This document shows, one piece after another, positions 53,698 to 63,057 of a stretch of DNA of 64,000 bases. This DNA is from Bosea sp. OAE506 (lineage in GTDB: Bacteria; Pseudomonadota; Alphaproteobacteria; Rhizobiales; Beijerinckiaceae): contig NZ_JBEPOB010000001.1 of NCBI RefSeq assembly GCF_040546595.1, forward strand, positions 1,117,001 to 1,181,000. Reading direction: 5' to 3'. Every line of letters begins with the position of its first letter. Position 1 is the first letter of the stretch. The translations under genes were made by a program, and so were the position numbers. Under the pieces are notes generated by a model. It was not told the DNA's origin, did no database searches, and worked only from the letters and a program-made list of their open reading frames with translations.

Positions 53698-54879
53698 ATG
53701 TCGATCCACCCATCCGCGTCGTTCCGTCCGGCTGAAGCGGCCGGGATCACGCGCCTGCGCCGCAGCCTGATCCGCCTGCAGGACGAAACGCGCCTGCTGC
53801 GCCGTGATCTCCTGCGGCGCAAATACAACCCCTCCCAGCCGCGCGTCCCGGCCGGCAGCAGCGGTGGCGGTCAGTGGACGAGCGGCGCGGGCGGGAGCGG
53901 CGGCAGACTCCGCCCCATGCCCGGCTTCGGCCCAGAGGGCGGGCTGGCGGAAACAGGTCCCGGAGACGGCTTCGTCGTCGACGAGACCGGCGAGGAATCC
54001 TGGGCCTTCTACGAGGAAAGCCGCGACGAGGAGGGCGATGTCGCGGAACGCGCGATCGTCAACCGCGACGGCAGCACGATCCATTCCGAATACGCCGCCT
54101 CCCGCCAGGCCGGCTTCGACGAGCGCCACACCGTCACGACGCCCGAGGGCGACAAGGTCACCTTCGAGACGATCGAGCGCATCCAGACGATGCGCTTCGG
54201 CGGCCCAGGCGGCGCGATCGTCGGTCGGACGCTGTGGACGCCCGAGGGGCCAGAGCCCGACGCGACGATCCAGCCAGCCTTCGCGCCGCTCGCCGTCGCT
54301 CCCGCGCTCCTCATCGGCGGCGCGATCCTGTTCAACTGGCAGTCGTCCCAGAACGGCGATGGCCTGCAAGCCGTCATGGGCTTCAACGCTCGCGAGTTCA
54401 GGCCGAGCGAGAACACAAGCGGCGCTCTGGATTTGAGCTATGTTGGAAAAGTCGAGCAATCGGCGGCAGAGGCTGCGTGCAGGTATCTTCCAGAATTGCA
54501 ATCAAGGCTTGATCGTGCCGTCTCGGCGGCGGGGCCAGCCAACAACTTTCCTCACGCAGCCATTTACGGCACTTTCGTCCATCAGCATCTGAAAGGACAA
54601 ATCGAGGACGCACGGTATCCAGATTTGAAGGCAGAACGATCATTCGCGAAGCAAATGCTCGAATCAACTCCCCAAGAATTCGTCCGCTATGGCTATCCGA
54701 GATCAGTCCGTATCGATGCTTATGAATTGCGCGAGGACGGAACGCTCTGCGTCTATGATTTCAAGACAGGCAGACGGGGTATCGACGAGCGCCGATGGAA
54801 AGAGTTGGCAGCTGCACCCTTCCGGGCAATCGGTAACATCCCCCGTGTCGTCGTCATCGAGGTAAGGCCAAGTTCGTGA
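53698..54879 (+). CDS. Predicted polymorphic toxin with PD-(D/E)XK-nuclease-like C-terminus
   Basis: The 393-aa product has an Arg/Leu-rich N-terminal helix (residues 17-42) and then the motif PRVPAG(SSG)GGQWT (residues 48-61). I know this tag from the leading part of many alphaproteobacterial polymorphic-toxin and phage-like proteins. The middle (65-205) is Gly/Glu-rich with strand-like text, and a hydrophobic segment lies at about 206-222. The C-terminal about 145 residues end in RIDAYELREDGTLCVYDFKTGRRG. D340, D354 and K356 fit the D...(D/E)xK pattern of restriction-endonuclease-fold nucleases. AGGAGG precedes the ATG. It overlaps the next gene (GTGA). The last third looks lower in GC than the first. 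Toxin activity is inference. Confidence 0.8.
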   Translation: MSIHPSASFRPAEAAGITRLRRSLIRLQDETRLLRRDLLRRKYNPSQPRVPAGSSGGGQWTSGAGGSGGRLRPMPGFGPEGGLAETGPGDGFVVDETGEESWAFYEESRDEEGDVAERAIVNRDGSTIHSEYAASRQAGFDERHTVTTPEGDKVTFETIERIQTMRFGGPGGAIVGRTLWTPEGPEPDATIQPAFAPLAVAPALLIGGAILFNWQSSQNGDGLQAVMGFNAREFRPSENTSGALDLSYVGKVEQSAAEAACRYLPELQSRLDRAVSAAGPANNFPHAAIYGTFVHQHLKGQIEDARYPDLKAERSFAKQMLESTPQEFVRYGYPRSVRIDAYELREDGTLCVYDFKTGRRGIDERRWKELAAAPFRAIGNIPRVVVIEVRPSS

Positions 54880-55550
54880 CAACGAAGAAACAGATCAAGT
54901 TCTTGCTGGATCTCATCCAATCACGAAATGAGGACTTGGCCGTCTGTGGTCCATTCGCGGTTCTAAAACCAATACACCACGTCATTCGCGCCATATCGAT
55001 AGACCGGACGAGCTCTGCTGACCGGCCGCATTTCCTCTGGTCGATCGGGCATACGTTCAATCCTCGCTCCTCTCTCCAGGGCATCTGGCTCGATCAGTTT
55101 TACACCGATCGTGGCGCGCCCGCGAAATGGTCCGAACCAGGCTTGGCGGAAGCATTTATCGATACCGTCGAAGGGACCATTCTGCCGAGGCTGCGTCCCA
55201 CCTCGACAGTCGAAGCGATGATGGCGCTAAAATTTCCCTACTCTTTTGGATATGAGAGGCAGCTCAGCTACGAGCCATATCAGATTCATTTTCATTCTGC
55301 CTGCGGCCGCTTCGGTGAGGCGATCAGAGCCCTCGAAAAGATGGAATCGTGGGATCGCAGTAAACTGGCTTGGCGGCTGCACGAGTTCCAGTATCTTGTC
55401 GATGAATTGGGGCCTGTACTGAAGCAAGGGGACAAGGTTGGAGTCGCCGACTTGCTGCGACGATGGGAGGTTATGGTTGTCGAGCGGGCAGGCGTTGCTG
55501 ACATCTATGAGCCGACGCCTTTCCCCTTCGAGCTTTCGTCCGCCGCCTGA
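54876..55550 (+). CDS. Putative cognate immunity protein
   Basis: No family recognised with certainty. The 224-aa product is a soluble globular-looking protein without signal peptide (TTKKQIKFLLDLIQSRNEDLAVCGPFAVLKPIHHVIRAISIDRT, then RPHFLWSIGHTFNP, then LYSYEPYQ-like strands and a helical end). The GTG start overlaps the toxin stop (GTGA), so both are made together. Its base composition is low-GC like the toxin tip and unlike the neighbours. Size, position and overlap are those of an immunity gene; the role is inferred from context only. Confidence 0.7.
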   Translation: MTTKKQIKFLLDLIQSRNEDLAVCGPFAVLKPIHHVIRAISIDRTSSADRPHFLWSIGHTFNPRSSLQGIWLDQFYTDRGAPAKWSEPGLAEAFIDTVEGTILPRLRPTSTVEAMMALKFPYSFGYERQLSYEPYQIHFHSACGRFGEAIRALEKMESWDRSKLAWRLHEFQYLVDELGPVLKQGDKVGVADLLRRWEVMVVERAGVADIYEPTPFPFELSSAA

Positions 55551-58500
55551 TCACTCCGCCGCCAGGCGGGGCGGCGGCAGCGGCAGCTTCATCTGGGCGG
55601 TCCCGGCCTCGGGCCTGGCGTGGCCTTCCTCCGGCATGGCTTCCCACAGGCTCTCATCCTCCGCCTTGCTGAAGAAGCGGCCGAAGACACGGCCCGTCAG
55701 CTTCGAGAGGTCGTCCATCACCGCGTAGAAGGACGGCACGAAGACGAGGGAGAGCACGGTCGAGACCAGAAGCCCGCCGATCACCGCGATCGCCATCGGT
55801 GCCCGGAACTCGCCGCCATCGCCGATGCCATAGGCGGAGGGCGCCATGCCCGCGGCCATGGCGATCGTCGTCATCACGATCGGGCGGGCGCGCTTGCGGC
55901 CGGCCTCGAGCAGAGCGGTGCGGCGGTCCTTGCCGCGGCCCTCCTCCTCCACCGCGAAATCGACCAGCATGATCGCGTTCTTGGTGACGATGCCCATCAG
56001 CATCAGCAGGCCGATATAGACCGGCATCGACACCGGCTTGCCGGTCGCCAGCAGGGCGATGACCACGCCGCCGAAGGAGAGCGGCAGCGAGAGCAGGATC
56101 GTGATCGGCTGGAAGACCGAGCCGAAGAGCAGGATCAGCACGGCCAGCACCAGCATCAGCCCGGTCGTCATCGCCTGGATGAAGCCGGCGACGACCTCGC
56201 CCTGAATCTCGGCATCGCCTGTGGCGGCGATCCAGACGCCGTCGGGCAGGCCGACCTCCTTGACGATGGTGTGGAAGGTCTCCTGCGCCGTGCCGAGCTC
56301 GAAGCCGCGCTTGAGATCGGCGCCGATGGCGGCACGGCGGACGCGGTCATAGCGGTCGATCGATGACGGCCCCTCGCCGAAGCCGATCTCGGCGACCGCC
56401 GTCAGCGGGATCGAGACGCCGCTGCTGTTGGTGACGCGCAGCGCCGCGATGTTGCGGATGTCGGCGCGGGCGGCTTCGTCGAGCTGGACGCGGATCGGCA
56501 CCAGCCGGTCGCCGGCATTGAACTTGGCGAGATTGGCGCCGACATCGCCGATGGTGGCGACGCGCACGGCCTCCGAGATCGCCTCGGGCGTGACGCCGAG
56601 GCTTGCCGCCTGTTCGAGCTTGGGGCGCACCGTCAGCTCGGGCCGCGAGAGCGAGCCCGAGGTCGCGACGTTGAGATAGCCGTCGACCTTGCGCATCTTC
56701 GTCTCGATGCGGGCCACCGCCTCGTCGAGGGCCGCGCCGTCCTTGGAGAGGATCGAGAACGCCATCTCGCGCTCGCCGCGCTCGTTGACATACCAGGCGC
56801 GCACATCGGGCACGCTGGCGAGCTTCTGGGCGATGACGACCTTGAGGTCCTTCTGGCGGGCGGTGCGCTCGGCCTTGGGCTTGAGCTTGATGGTCACGGC
56901 GGCGCGGCGGACCTCGCGCTGGCCGGTCGGCGACGAGCCGCCGAGCACGAAGACCTGCGTCACCTCGGGAATCGTGCGCAGCGCATCGACGATCTGGTCG
57001 GTGGTGACGCGTGTGTCCTCCAGCGTCGAGCCCGGCGGCAGTTCCACCGAGGCGACGACGCGCGAGGTGTCCTCGTCGGGGATGAAGCCGGTCGGTAGCA
57101 GCGCCGTGGCGTGGATCGAGCCCCAGAGGAAGCCGAAGCCGATCACCAGCGTGACATAGGACATGTTGAACGGCATCGAGCGCCAGCGCCCGGTGCCGTC
57201 GAAGCGCGGCACGAGCGGGATGCGGCGCGAGGCGGTCGTCGCCTTCAAGAGCCCGACATAGCCGCGCATGACGACCCCGTCCTTGGGGTCCTCATGCTTC
57301 ACCGGCTTCATCAGATAGGCGGCCATCATCGGCGTGATCAGCCGCGCCACCAGGAGCGAGAACAGCACCGCGACCGCGACCGTGAGCCCGAACTGGCGGA
57401 AATACTGGCCGGCCACGCCGCCCATGAAGGACACCGGCGCGAAGATCGCGACGATGGTCAGCGTGATCGCGATGACCGCGAGCCCGATCTCGTCGGCGGC
57501 CTCCATCGCGGCGCGATAGGGCGATTTCCCCATCCGCATGTGCCGGACGATGTTCTCGATCTCGACGATGGCGTCGTCGACGAGGATGCCGGTGACCAGC
57601 GTGATGCCGAGCAGGCTGACGAGGTTGAGCGAGAAGCCCATCAGCTCCATCGCCCAGAAGGTCGGGATCGCCGAGAGCGGGAGCGCGATCGCCGTGATCA
57701 GCGTCGCCCGCCAGTTCTTCAGGAACAGGAAGACGACGAGCACGGCCAGCCCCGCGCCCTCCAGCAGCGTCGTCATCGCCGCCTTGTAGTTGCCATAGGT
57801 GTAGGCGACCGCGTCGTCGATCGGCTTCAGCGTGATGTCGGGATAGCGCTTGTTCAGCTCGGCGATGCGCGCGGCAACGACCTCCTTGACCGAGAGCTCG
57901 CTCGAGCCCTTGGAGCGGAAGACGGCGAAGGAGACGACCGGGCTCTTGTCGAGCCGGCCGAAGGAGCGCGGCTCGGAATTGCTGTCCTCGACGCGGCCGA
58001 GTTCCTTGAGTCGGACCTCGCGCCCGCCCGAGAGCGTGATCTTGGTCTCGGCCAGCTCGGCGACGCTGCGCGCGCCGGCGAGTGTGCGAATCGCCTGTTC
58101 CTGCCCGCCGACCTCGCCGCGCCCGCCGGCGAGGTCGACATTGGTCGCGCGGATCTGGCGGTTGACCTCGCCGGCCGTGGTGCCGAGCGCCAGCAGCCGG
58201 TCGGGATCGAGCGAGATGCGGATCTCGCGGTCGACGCCGCCATAGCGGTCGACGCGGCCGACGCCCTTTAGACCCTGCAATTCGCGCGCGACGACGTCGT
58301 CGACATGCCAGGAAAGCTGTTCCAGCGTCATCCCCGCCGAGAAGGCGCCATAGCTCAGGATCGACTGCCCCTCGACATCGATGCGCTGGATGATCGGCTC
58401 GTCGATGGTGCGCGGCAGATCGGCGCGGACCTTGGCAATCGCGTCCTTGACGTCGTTGACGGCGCGGTCGGTGTTCACCTCGAGCCGGAACTCGATGACG

Positions 58501-58779
58501 GTCCTGCGACTGGCCGTCGGTCAGCGTCGACAAGACATGCTTGACGCCGGTGATGTTGGCGACCGCGTCCTCGACGCGCTTGGAGACCTGGCTTTCCAGC
58601 TCCGATGGCGCCGCGCCGGACTGGGTGATCGTCACCGAGACCAGCGGCACGTCGATGTTGGGGAAGCGCGTCACCGGCAGCTTCGAGAACGACAGCAGGC
58701 CGAGCACGCAGAGCACCACGAAGAGCAGGATCGCCGGAACCGGCTTGCGGATCGACCAGGCGGAGAAGTTGATGTTCAC
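55551..58779 (-). pseudogene. RND efflux transporter, apparently frameshifted
   Basis: This is an inner-membrane RND pump (AcrB-like; hydrophobe/amphiphile efflux). The N-terminal 105 or so residues (MNINFSAWSIRKPVPAILLFVVLCVLGLLSFSKLPVTRFPNIDVPLVSVTITQSGAAPSELE) are in one frame. From about 58500 the rest, starting TVIEFRLEVNTDRAVNDVKDA, is in another. Removing one C from the CC pair at 58503-58504 restores a continuous protein of 1075 aa, normal for the family, with 12 membrane helices and the text GILVDDAIVEIENI. Either the gene is newly broken or the base is a sequencing error; the long intact remainder favours a recent event. Stop abuts the immunity gene stop. Confidence 0.85.
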
Positions 58780-58791
58780 CGGTCGCTCCCG

Positions 58792-59961
58792 TCAGTTCGT
58801 CGCGACGGGTGTGATGACGTCGCCGTCGCGCACGAAGGTGCCGGCGCGTGCGACCACGGTTTCGCCGTCGGCGATGCCGGAGAGGATTTCGGCGCGCCCG
58901 CCGCCGGCCAGCCCGAGCTTGACCGGCTTGGTCGTGACCTTGCCGTCGGTGACGCTCTGCACGGTTGCGCCCGTCCGTGCATAGGTGATCGCCGAGAGCG
59001 GCAGCGTGACTGCGCGCTTGCGCCCGGTCTCGATGACGCCGCGCGCGAAGGAGCCGATCGCGACCGGCGGGTTTCCGACCAGCGCGACGCGGACGCGGCC
59101 GAGCCGCGAGGCCTTGTCGACCTCGGGAGCGATCAGCCGGATCGTGCCGGCGAGCGCCTGCGTCGCCCCGGCGGGCGTCACCGCCACGGGCTGGCCGAGC
59201 TTGAGCCCTGGCAGCTCGACCTCGGCCACCTCCGCCTCCAGTTCCACGGCGCCATCGGCGATGATCCGGAACAGCGGCTCGGTGGCGGACATCGCGGCGG
59301 TGCCGCCGAGCTTGGCGCTGCGGCGGCTGACGATGCCGCCCTGCGGCGCCTTGATCTCGGTGCGGCCGAGCTTGACCTCGATGTCGCGGCCCTGCGCCTT
59401 CGCAAGGGCCACGTCGGCGGTGGCGATGGCGAGTGCCTGGTTGGCGGAGTTCAGCTTCGCCGCTGCCGCGCGGGCGATCGCATCGCGCTGATCATAGGTC
59501 TCGTTGGAGACGTTGCCGCTGCTGCGCAGAGCCTTGGTGCGGTCGAAATTGTTGTTGGCGGCAACGAGATTGGCCTGCGCTTCCGCGATCTGCGCGTTGG
59601 CCTGGGCGAAGGAGGCCTCGGCGCGGGCGATCTGTGCGTCGTTCTGGGTCTTCTGCACCTCCAGCGTGGTGCGCGAGAGGCGGGCCAGGACCTGCCCGGC
59701 GGAAACCCGGTCGCCTTCCTCCGCCAGCAGGGCGACGATCGACAGCCCGTCGACCTCCGGCTGCACAAGCACCTCGTCGCGAGCGATCATCGAGCCGGAG
59801 ACGACGACGCTCTGGACGATTTCGGTGATGCCCGCCCTGGTGACGGTGACCGAGGGGCCGGAGGAGGGCGCAGCGGCGGGGGCCGGCGTCTGGGCCTGTG
59901 CCGGCGCGAGGCCGGCGACGAGCAGCGACAGGGCGGCGATGCGCGCGAGCCTGGCGGACAT
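58792..59961 (-). CDS. RND efflux periplasmic adaptor (membrane fusion protein)
   Basis: It links the RND pump to an outer-membrane channel. The 389-aa product has a signal peptide (MSARLARIAALSLLVAGLAPAQAQ) and the lipoyl/barrel-sandwich halves VSGSMIARDEVLVQPEVDGLSIVALLAEEGDRVSAGQVLARL and TEIKAPQGGIVSRRSAKLGG. An alpha-hairpin with Ala-rich helices (IARAEASFAQANAQIAEAQANLVAANNNFDRTKAL) lies between them. It ends 12 bp before the pump gene; no outer-membrane TolC gene is adjacent. Confidence 0.94.
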   Translation of the reverse strand: MSARLARIAALSLLVAGLAPAQAQTPAPAAAPSSGPSVTVTRAGITEIVQSVVVSGSMIARDEVLVQPEVDGLSIVALLAEEGDRVSAGQVLARLSRTTLEVQKTQNDAQIARAEASFAQANAQIAEAQANLVAANNNFDRTKALRSSGNVSNETYDQRDAIARAAAAKLNSANQALAIATADVALAKAQGRDIEVKLGRTEIKAPQGGIVSRRSAKLGGTAAMSATEPLFRIIADGAVELEAEVAEVELPGLKLGQPVAVTPAGATQALAGTIRLIAPEVDKASRLGRVRVALVGNPPVAIGSFARGVIETGRKRAVTLPLSAITYARTGATVQSVTDGKVTTKPVKLGLAGGGRAEILSGIADGETVVARAGTFVRDGDVITPVATN

Positions 59962-60015
59962 GACAAACGATCCCTGTTGGACGGTGCCGGCGGAGCGGAT
60001 GCACGGCGGTTGTGC

Positions 60016-60687
60016 TCATGATACGTCGCCCGCGTCGGAACGGAGCAGCACGCCGGCGAGGCCGCGCATCGCCACGAAAAGGGTCTGCGCTGCCGTCGCG
60101 GCGTCGAAGGTCGGGTCGGTCGCGCGCCGGCAGAAGAAGCCGTCGGCCATCATGAAGACGGCCTGGAGAAAGCGGGCCTCGTCGAGCGCGGCGGGCAGTT
60201 CCCCATTGGCCTTGGCCCGGGCGATGGCCTGAGACAGGCCACCGAGGACCGTGCCGTCGATGGCGGCGCACATCTGCGACATCGCCGGGTTGCGCGCGGC
60301 CTCCGCCCAGATCTGCAGGCAGATCACCGCCTTTTCGCGCGGCTCCTCGACGAGATGACGGCGGCCGAGCGCCTCCAACTGGTCCAGCAGGGGGCCTTTG
60401 CCGAGCTCCAGCGCTGCGAAATCGTCGGCGATCTGCTGGCGGTCGCGCTCGGCCATCGCCGCGATGATGGCATCCTTGGATGCGAAGTAGCGATAGAGGT
60501 TGCCGGGGCTCATGCCGGCCTCGGCGGCGACATCCTGCATCGTCGCGGCGTGGAAGCCCGCGCGGGCAAAGACGCGCTCTGCCGCATCGAGGATGCGGGT
60601 CTGGCGTTCGTTGGGCGCCCGCTCGGCGGGGAGGGCGGTGACGGTCGGCGGCACGGGGTATCCCGGAGAACGAGAATGAATGTTCAT
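60016..60687 (-). CDS. TetR-family transcriptional regulator
   Basis: Probable local repressor of the efflux operon. The 223-aa product has the TetR DNA-binding domain RILDAAERVFARAGFHAATMQDVAAEAGMSPGNLYRYFASKDAIIAAMAERD and a helical ligand-binding C-terminal domain. The ATG at 60687 has ACAGG seven bases upstream; an ATG at 60693 is two codons earlier. A 20-bp palindrome covers both starts, suggesting autoregulation. It precedes the adaptor gene by 54 bp. Confidence 0.92.
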   Translation of the reverse strand: MNIHSRSPGYPVPPTVTALPAERAPNERQTRILDAAERVFARAGFHAATMQDVAAEAGMSPGNLYRYFASKDAIIAAMAERDRQQIADDFAALELGKGPLLDQLEALGRRHLVEEPREKAVICLQIWAEAARNPAMSQMCAAIDGTVLGGLSQAIARAKANGELPAALDEARFLQAVFMMADGFFCRRATDPTFDAATAAQTLFVAMRGLAGVLLRSDAGDVS

Positions 60688-60691
60688 TCTC
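60672..60691. promoter_or_regulatory. Probable TetR-type operator palindrome
   Basis: A perfect palindrome with half-site GAGAATGAA and its complement TTCATTCTC around a 2-base centre. The inner TGAATG/CATTCA text is like known operators of TetR-type efflux regulators. It overlaps the tetR start codon and lies in the divergent region with the amidotransferase gene. Confidence 0.65.
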
Positions 60692-60904
60692 ATGCCTGTC
60701 ACGACTTCGTGAGTCAAGGTCTTGGCCGGATTCGATATTGGCCACCGTTGCCGCATCCCCCGGTCATGCGACCGGGACAGCCGGGTCATGTCGCCGCCGG
60801 CTCACAAATTGCTTGCGCCGAGGGCCGGCCCCTCACAGTCTCCGTCGGCGCCCGAGACCCTCGCATCCACTGTTTTTCCGCCCATGGCCGCTGCCGAATT
60901 CGCG

Positions 60905-61696
60905 ATGACCGCTCACGCCCCGACCGCGCGACCGCCCCGCCTCACGCCTTCGCGCCGGCGCCCGCTCAAGAACGCACCCAAGCCGGTCCTGATCGTGCTC
61001 CATCAGGAGCATTCGACGCCCGGCCGGGTCGGGCGGCTGCTGCAGGCGCGCGGCCATGCGCTCGACATCCGCAAGCCGCGCTATGGCGACCCGCTTCCCG
61101 ACACGATGCGCGACCATGCCGGCGCGGTGATCTTCGGTGGGCCGATGTCGGCCAATGATCCCGAGGATTTCGTCAAGGCCGAGATCGACTGGATCAATGT
61201 CTGCCTGAAGGAAGAGGCGCCCTATCTCGGGATCTGCCTGGGTGCGCAGATGCTGGCCCGCACGCTGGGCGGCCGCGTCTATACCCATCCAGAAGGCCGC
61301 GCAGAAGTCGGCTATTACGGGCTCGATCTGACCGATGAGGGGCGGGACCACGCGGCGGAAGCCGGCTTCGCCTGGCCCGAGACCGTCTATCAGTGGCATC
61401 GCGAGGGCTTCGACTGCCCGCCAGGCGCAGAATGCCTCGCGAAGGGCGGCGATTTCCCGATCCAGGCGATCCGCTCCGGGCCGCGCGCCTATGGCGTCCA
61501 GTTCCACCCGGAGGTGACGCCGGCGATGATGTGCCGCTGGTCGGTGCGCGGGCATGAGCGCACGCTGATGCCGGGTGCGCAGCTCCGCCATCTGCATCTC
61601 GAGGGCTGGTACCAGCACGACCCCGCGATCCGGCTCTGGCTCGACGGCTTCCTCGACCACTGGCTCAAGCTCCCCACCGAAACGGACGCCGCGTGA
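60905..61696 (+). CDS. Class I glutamine amidotransferase-like protein
   Basis: GMP-synthase-type amidotransferase domain. The 263-aa product has KPVLIVLHQEHSTPGRVGRLLQARGHALDIRKPRYGD, the nucleophile elbow PYLGICLGAQMLARTLGG (catalytic Cys in GICLG) and the distal catalytic His-Glu in GVQFHPEVTPAM. The start is uncertain; ATGs at 60905 and 60884 are both possible and the open frame runs back to 60722. It overlaps the next gene (GTGA). The substrate is unknown. Confidence 0.88.
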   Translation: MTAHAPTARPPRLTPSRRRPLKNAPKPVLIVLHQEHSTPGRVGRLLQARGHALDIRKPRYGDPLPDTMRDHAGAVIFGGPMSANDPEDFVKAEIDWINVCLKEEAPYLGICLGAQMLARTLGGRVYTHPEGRAEVGYYGLDLTDEGRDHAAEAGFAWPETVYQWHREGFDCPPGAECLAKGGDFPIQAIRSGPRAYGVQFHPEVTPAMMCRWSVRGHERTLMPGAQLRHLHLEGWYQHDPAIRLWLDGFLDHWLKLPTETDAA

Positions 61697-62934
61697 CCCG
61701 CACAGCCCTCGTTCTCGGCGCCGGCATGGTCGGCGTCTCCTGCGCGCTCTCGCTCCAGAAGCGCGGCTTCACGGTCACCCTGATCGACCGGCGCGAGCCG
61801 GGCCGCGAGACCTCCTATGGCAATGCCGGCGTGCTGGCGCGCTCCTCGATCGTGCCGCTGAACAATCCCGGGCTCTACGGCAAGATCAGGAGCTATCTCG
61901 GCAACCGCCACCCGGCGTTGAACCTGGACTGGTCGCGCGCGCTCACCCGCCCCGGCTGGCTGCTGCGCTTCCTTTGGGAGGCGCGGCCCTCGAAAGCGGC
62001 GGCGCGCATCGCCGCGCTGGAATCCCTCACCGGCAGCACGGTGGAACGGCACCGCGTCCTGATGGCGGAGGCCGGGGTCACCCATCGCCTGCGCGAGACG
62101 GGCACGCTCAAGCTCTGGCGCACCGAAGCCGGCCATGCGGCCGCTCAAGCCGAGCACGATTTCCTGAAGGCACATGGCATCACCTCGCAGGTGCTCGACC
62201 GGCAGGGTATTTCGGGCGTCGAACCGGCGTTGAAGCCGATCTTCCATGCCGGTCTGATCTGCCTTGAGAACGCCTCCGTTGACTCGCCGGGTGCCGTGAC
62301 GCAGGCCTATGCGGAGCTCTTCCTGCAGCGCGGCGGGCGGATCGAACGGGCGGAAGCTCAGCGGCTGGAGCGCAGCGCTTCCGGCTGGCGGGTGCAGGCT
62401 GGGTCTACGGTGTTCGAGGCCGATATCGCTGTCGTCGCGCTCGGGCCTTGGAGCATGGATCTGCTGGCGCCTTTGGGCCTCGACCCGAAGCTCGACGTGG
62501 AGCGCGGCTATCATCGCCATCTGCGGGCGGAGCCGGGCGCGCGCCTGTCGCGGCCGGTCTATGACGTCGACGCCGCCTATTTCATGGCACCGATGGAAGA
62601 GGGGTACCGCGTGACGAGCGGCGTCGATCTCAGCCGACGCGACGCGCCCGACAACCATCGCCAGATCGACCAGGTCACGGTGAGTGCGCGCGAGGCCTTC
62701 CCGCTCGACGCATTCGCCGGGGACACCTGGCGTGGCGCGCGGCCGACCCTGCCGGATTCACTGCCGATGATCGGCGAGGCGCCGCGAAACCCCGGCCTCT
62801 GGCTCGCCTTCGGCAACCAGCATCTGGGATTCTCGACGGGGCCGATCACGGGTGAGATCGTCGCCGCACTGGTCTGCGGAGAGACGCCGCCGGTGGACCC
62901 GACGCCGTTCAGGCCGGGGCGTTATATCGGTTGA
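61693..62934 (+). CDS. FAD-dependent D-amino-acid dehydrogenase-like oxidoreductase
   Basis: DadA/DAO-type flavoenzyme. The 413-aa product has the dinucleotide fold TRTALVLGAGMVGVSCALSLQKRGFTVTLIDRREPGRETSYGNAGVLA and the block GISGVEPALKPIFHAGLICLENASVDSPGAVTQAYAEL. It ends in ARPTLPDSLPMIGEAPRNPGLWLAFGNQHLGFSTGPITGEIVAALVCGE. The GTG start overlaps the amidotransferase stop, so both act in one operon, perhaps in amine or amino-acid breakdown; the substrate is not evident. Confidence 0.9.
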   Translation: MTRTALVLGAGMVGVSCALSLQKRGFTVTLIDRREPGRETSYGNAGVLARSSIVPLNNPGLYGKIRSYLGNRHPALNLDWSRALTRPGWLLRFLWEARPSKAAARIAALESLTGSTVERHRVLMAEAGVTHRLRETGTLKLWRTEAGHAAAQAEHDFLKAHGITSQVLDRQGISGVEPALKPIFHAGLICLENASVDSPGAVTQAYAELFLQRGGRIERAEAQRLERSASGWRVQAGSTVFEADIAVVALGPWSMDLLAPLGLDPKLDVERGYHRHLRAEPGARLSRPVYDVDAAYFMAPMEEGYRVTSGVDLSRRDAPDNHRQIDQVTVSAREAFPLDAFAGDTWRGARPTLPDSLPMIGEAPRNPGLWLAFGNQHLGFSTGPITGEIVAALVCGETPPVDPTPFRPGRYIG

Positions 62935-62947
62935 GCGGGACGACACG

Positions 62948-63041
62948 CGTCATGGTCGGGCTTGACCCGACCATCTCGGAAACCAGTGTCTTTTCGTCCC
63001 GAGATTCTCGGGTCTGCGCTTCGCTCCGCCCGAGAATGACG
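62948..63041. repeat. Intergenic palindromic repeat, family C (copy 2)
   Basis: Two hairpins: ATGGTCGGG / CCCGACCAT at the left, and GATTCTCGGG / CCGAGAATGACG around GTCTGCGCTTCGCTCCG at the right. The left 38 bases are the exact reverse complement of 28758-28795. The element separates the convergent DadA-like and sdhB genes. Confidence 0.8.
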
Positions 63042-63057
63042 CTGTTGTCGCGTCGGC

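Noticed and set aside
57111..58271. Long plus-strand frame antisense to the RND pump
   Set aside because: Asp/Arg/His-rich shadow frame; the RND protein is clear on the other strand.
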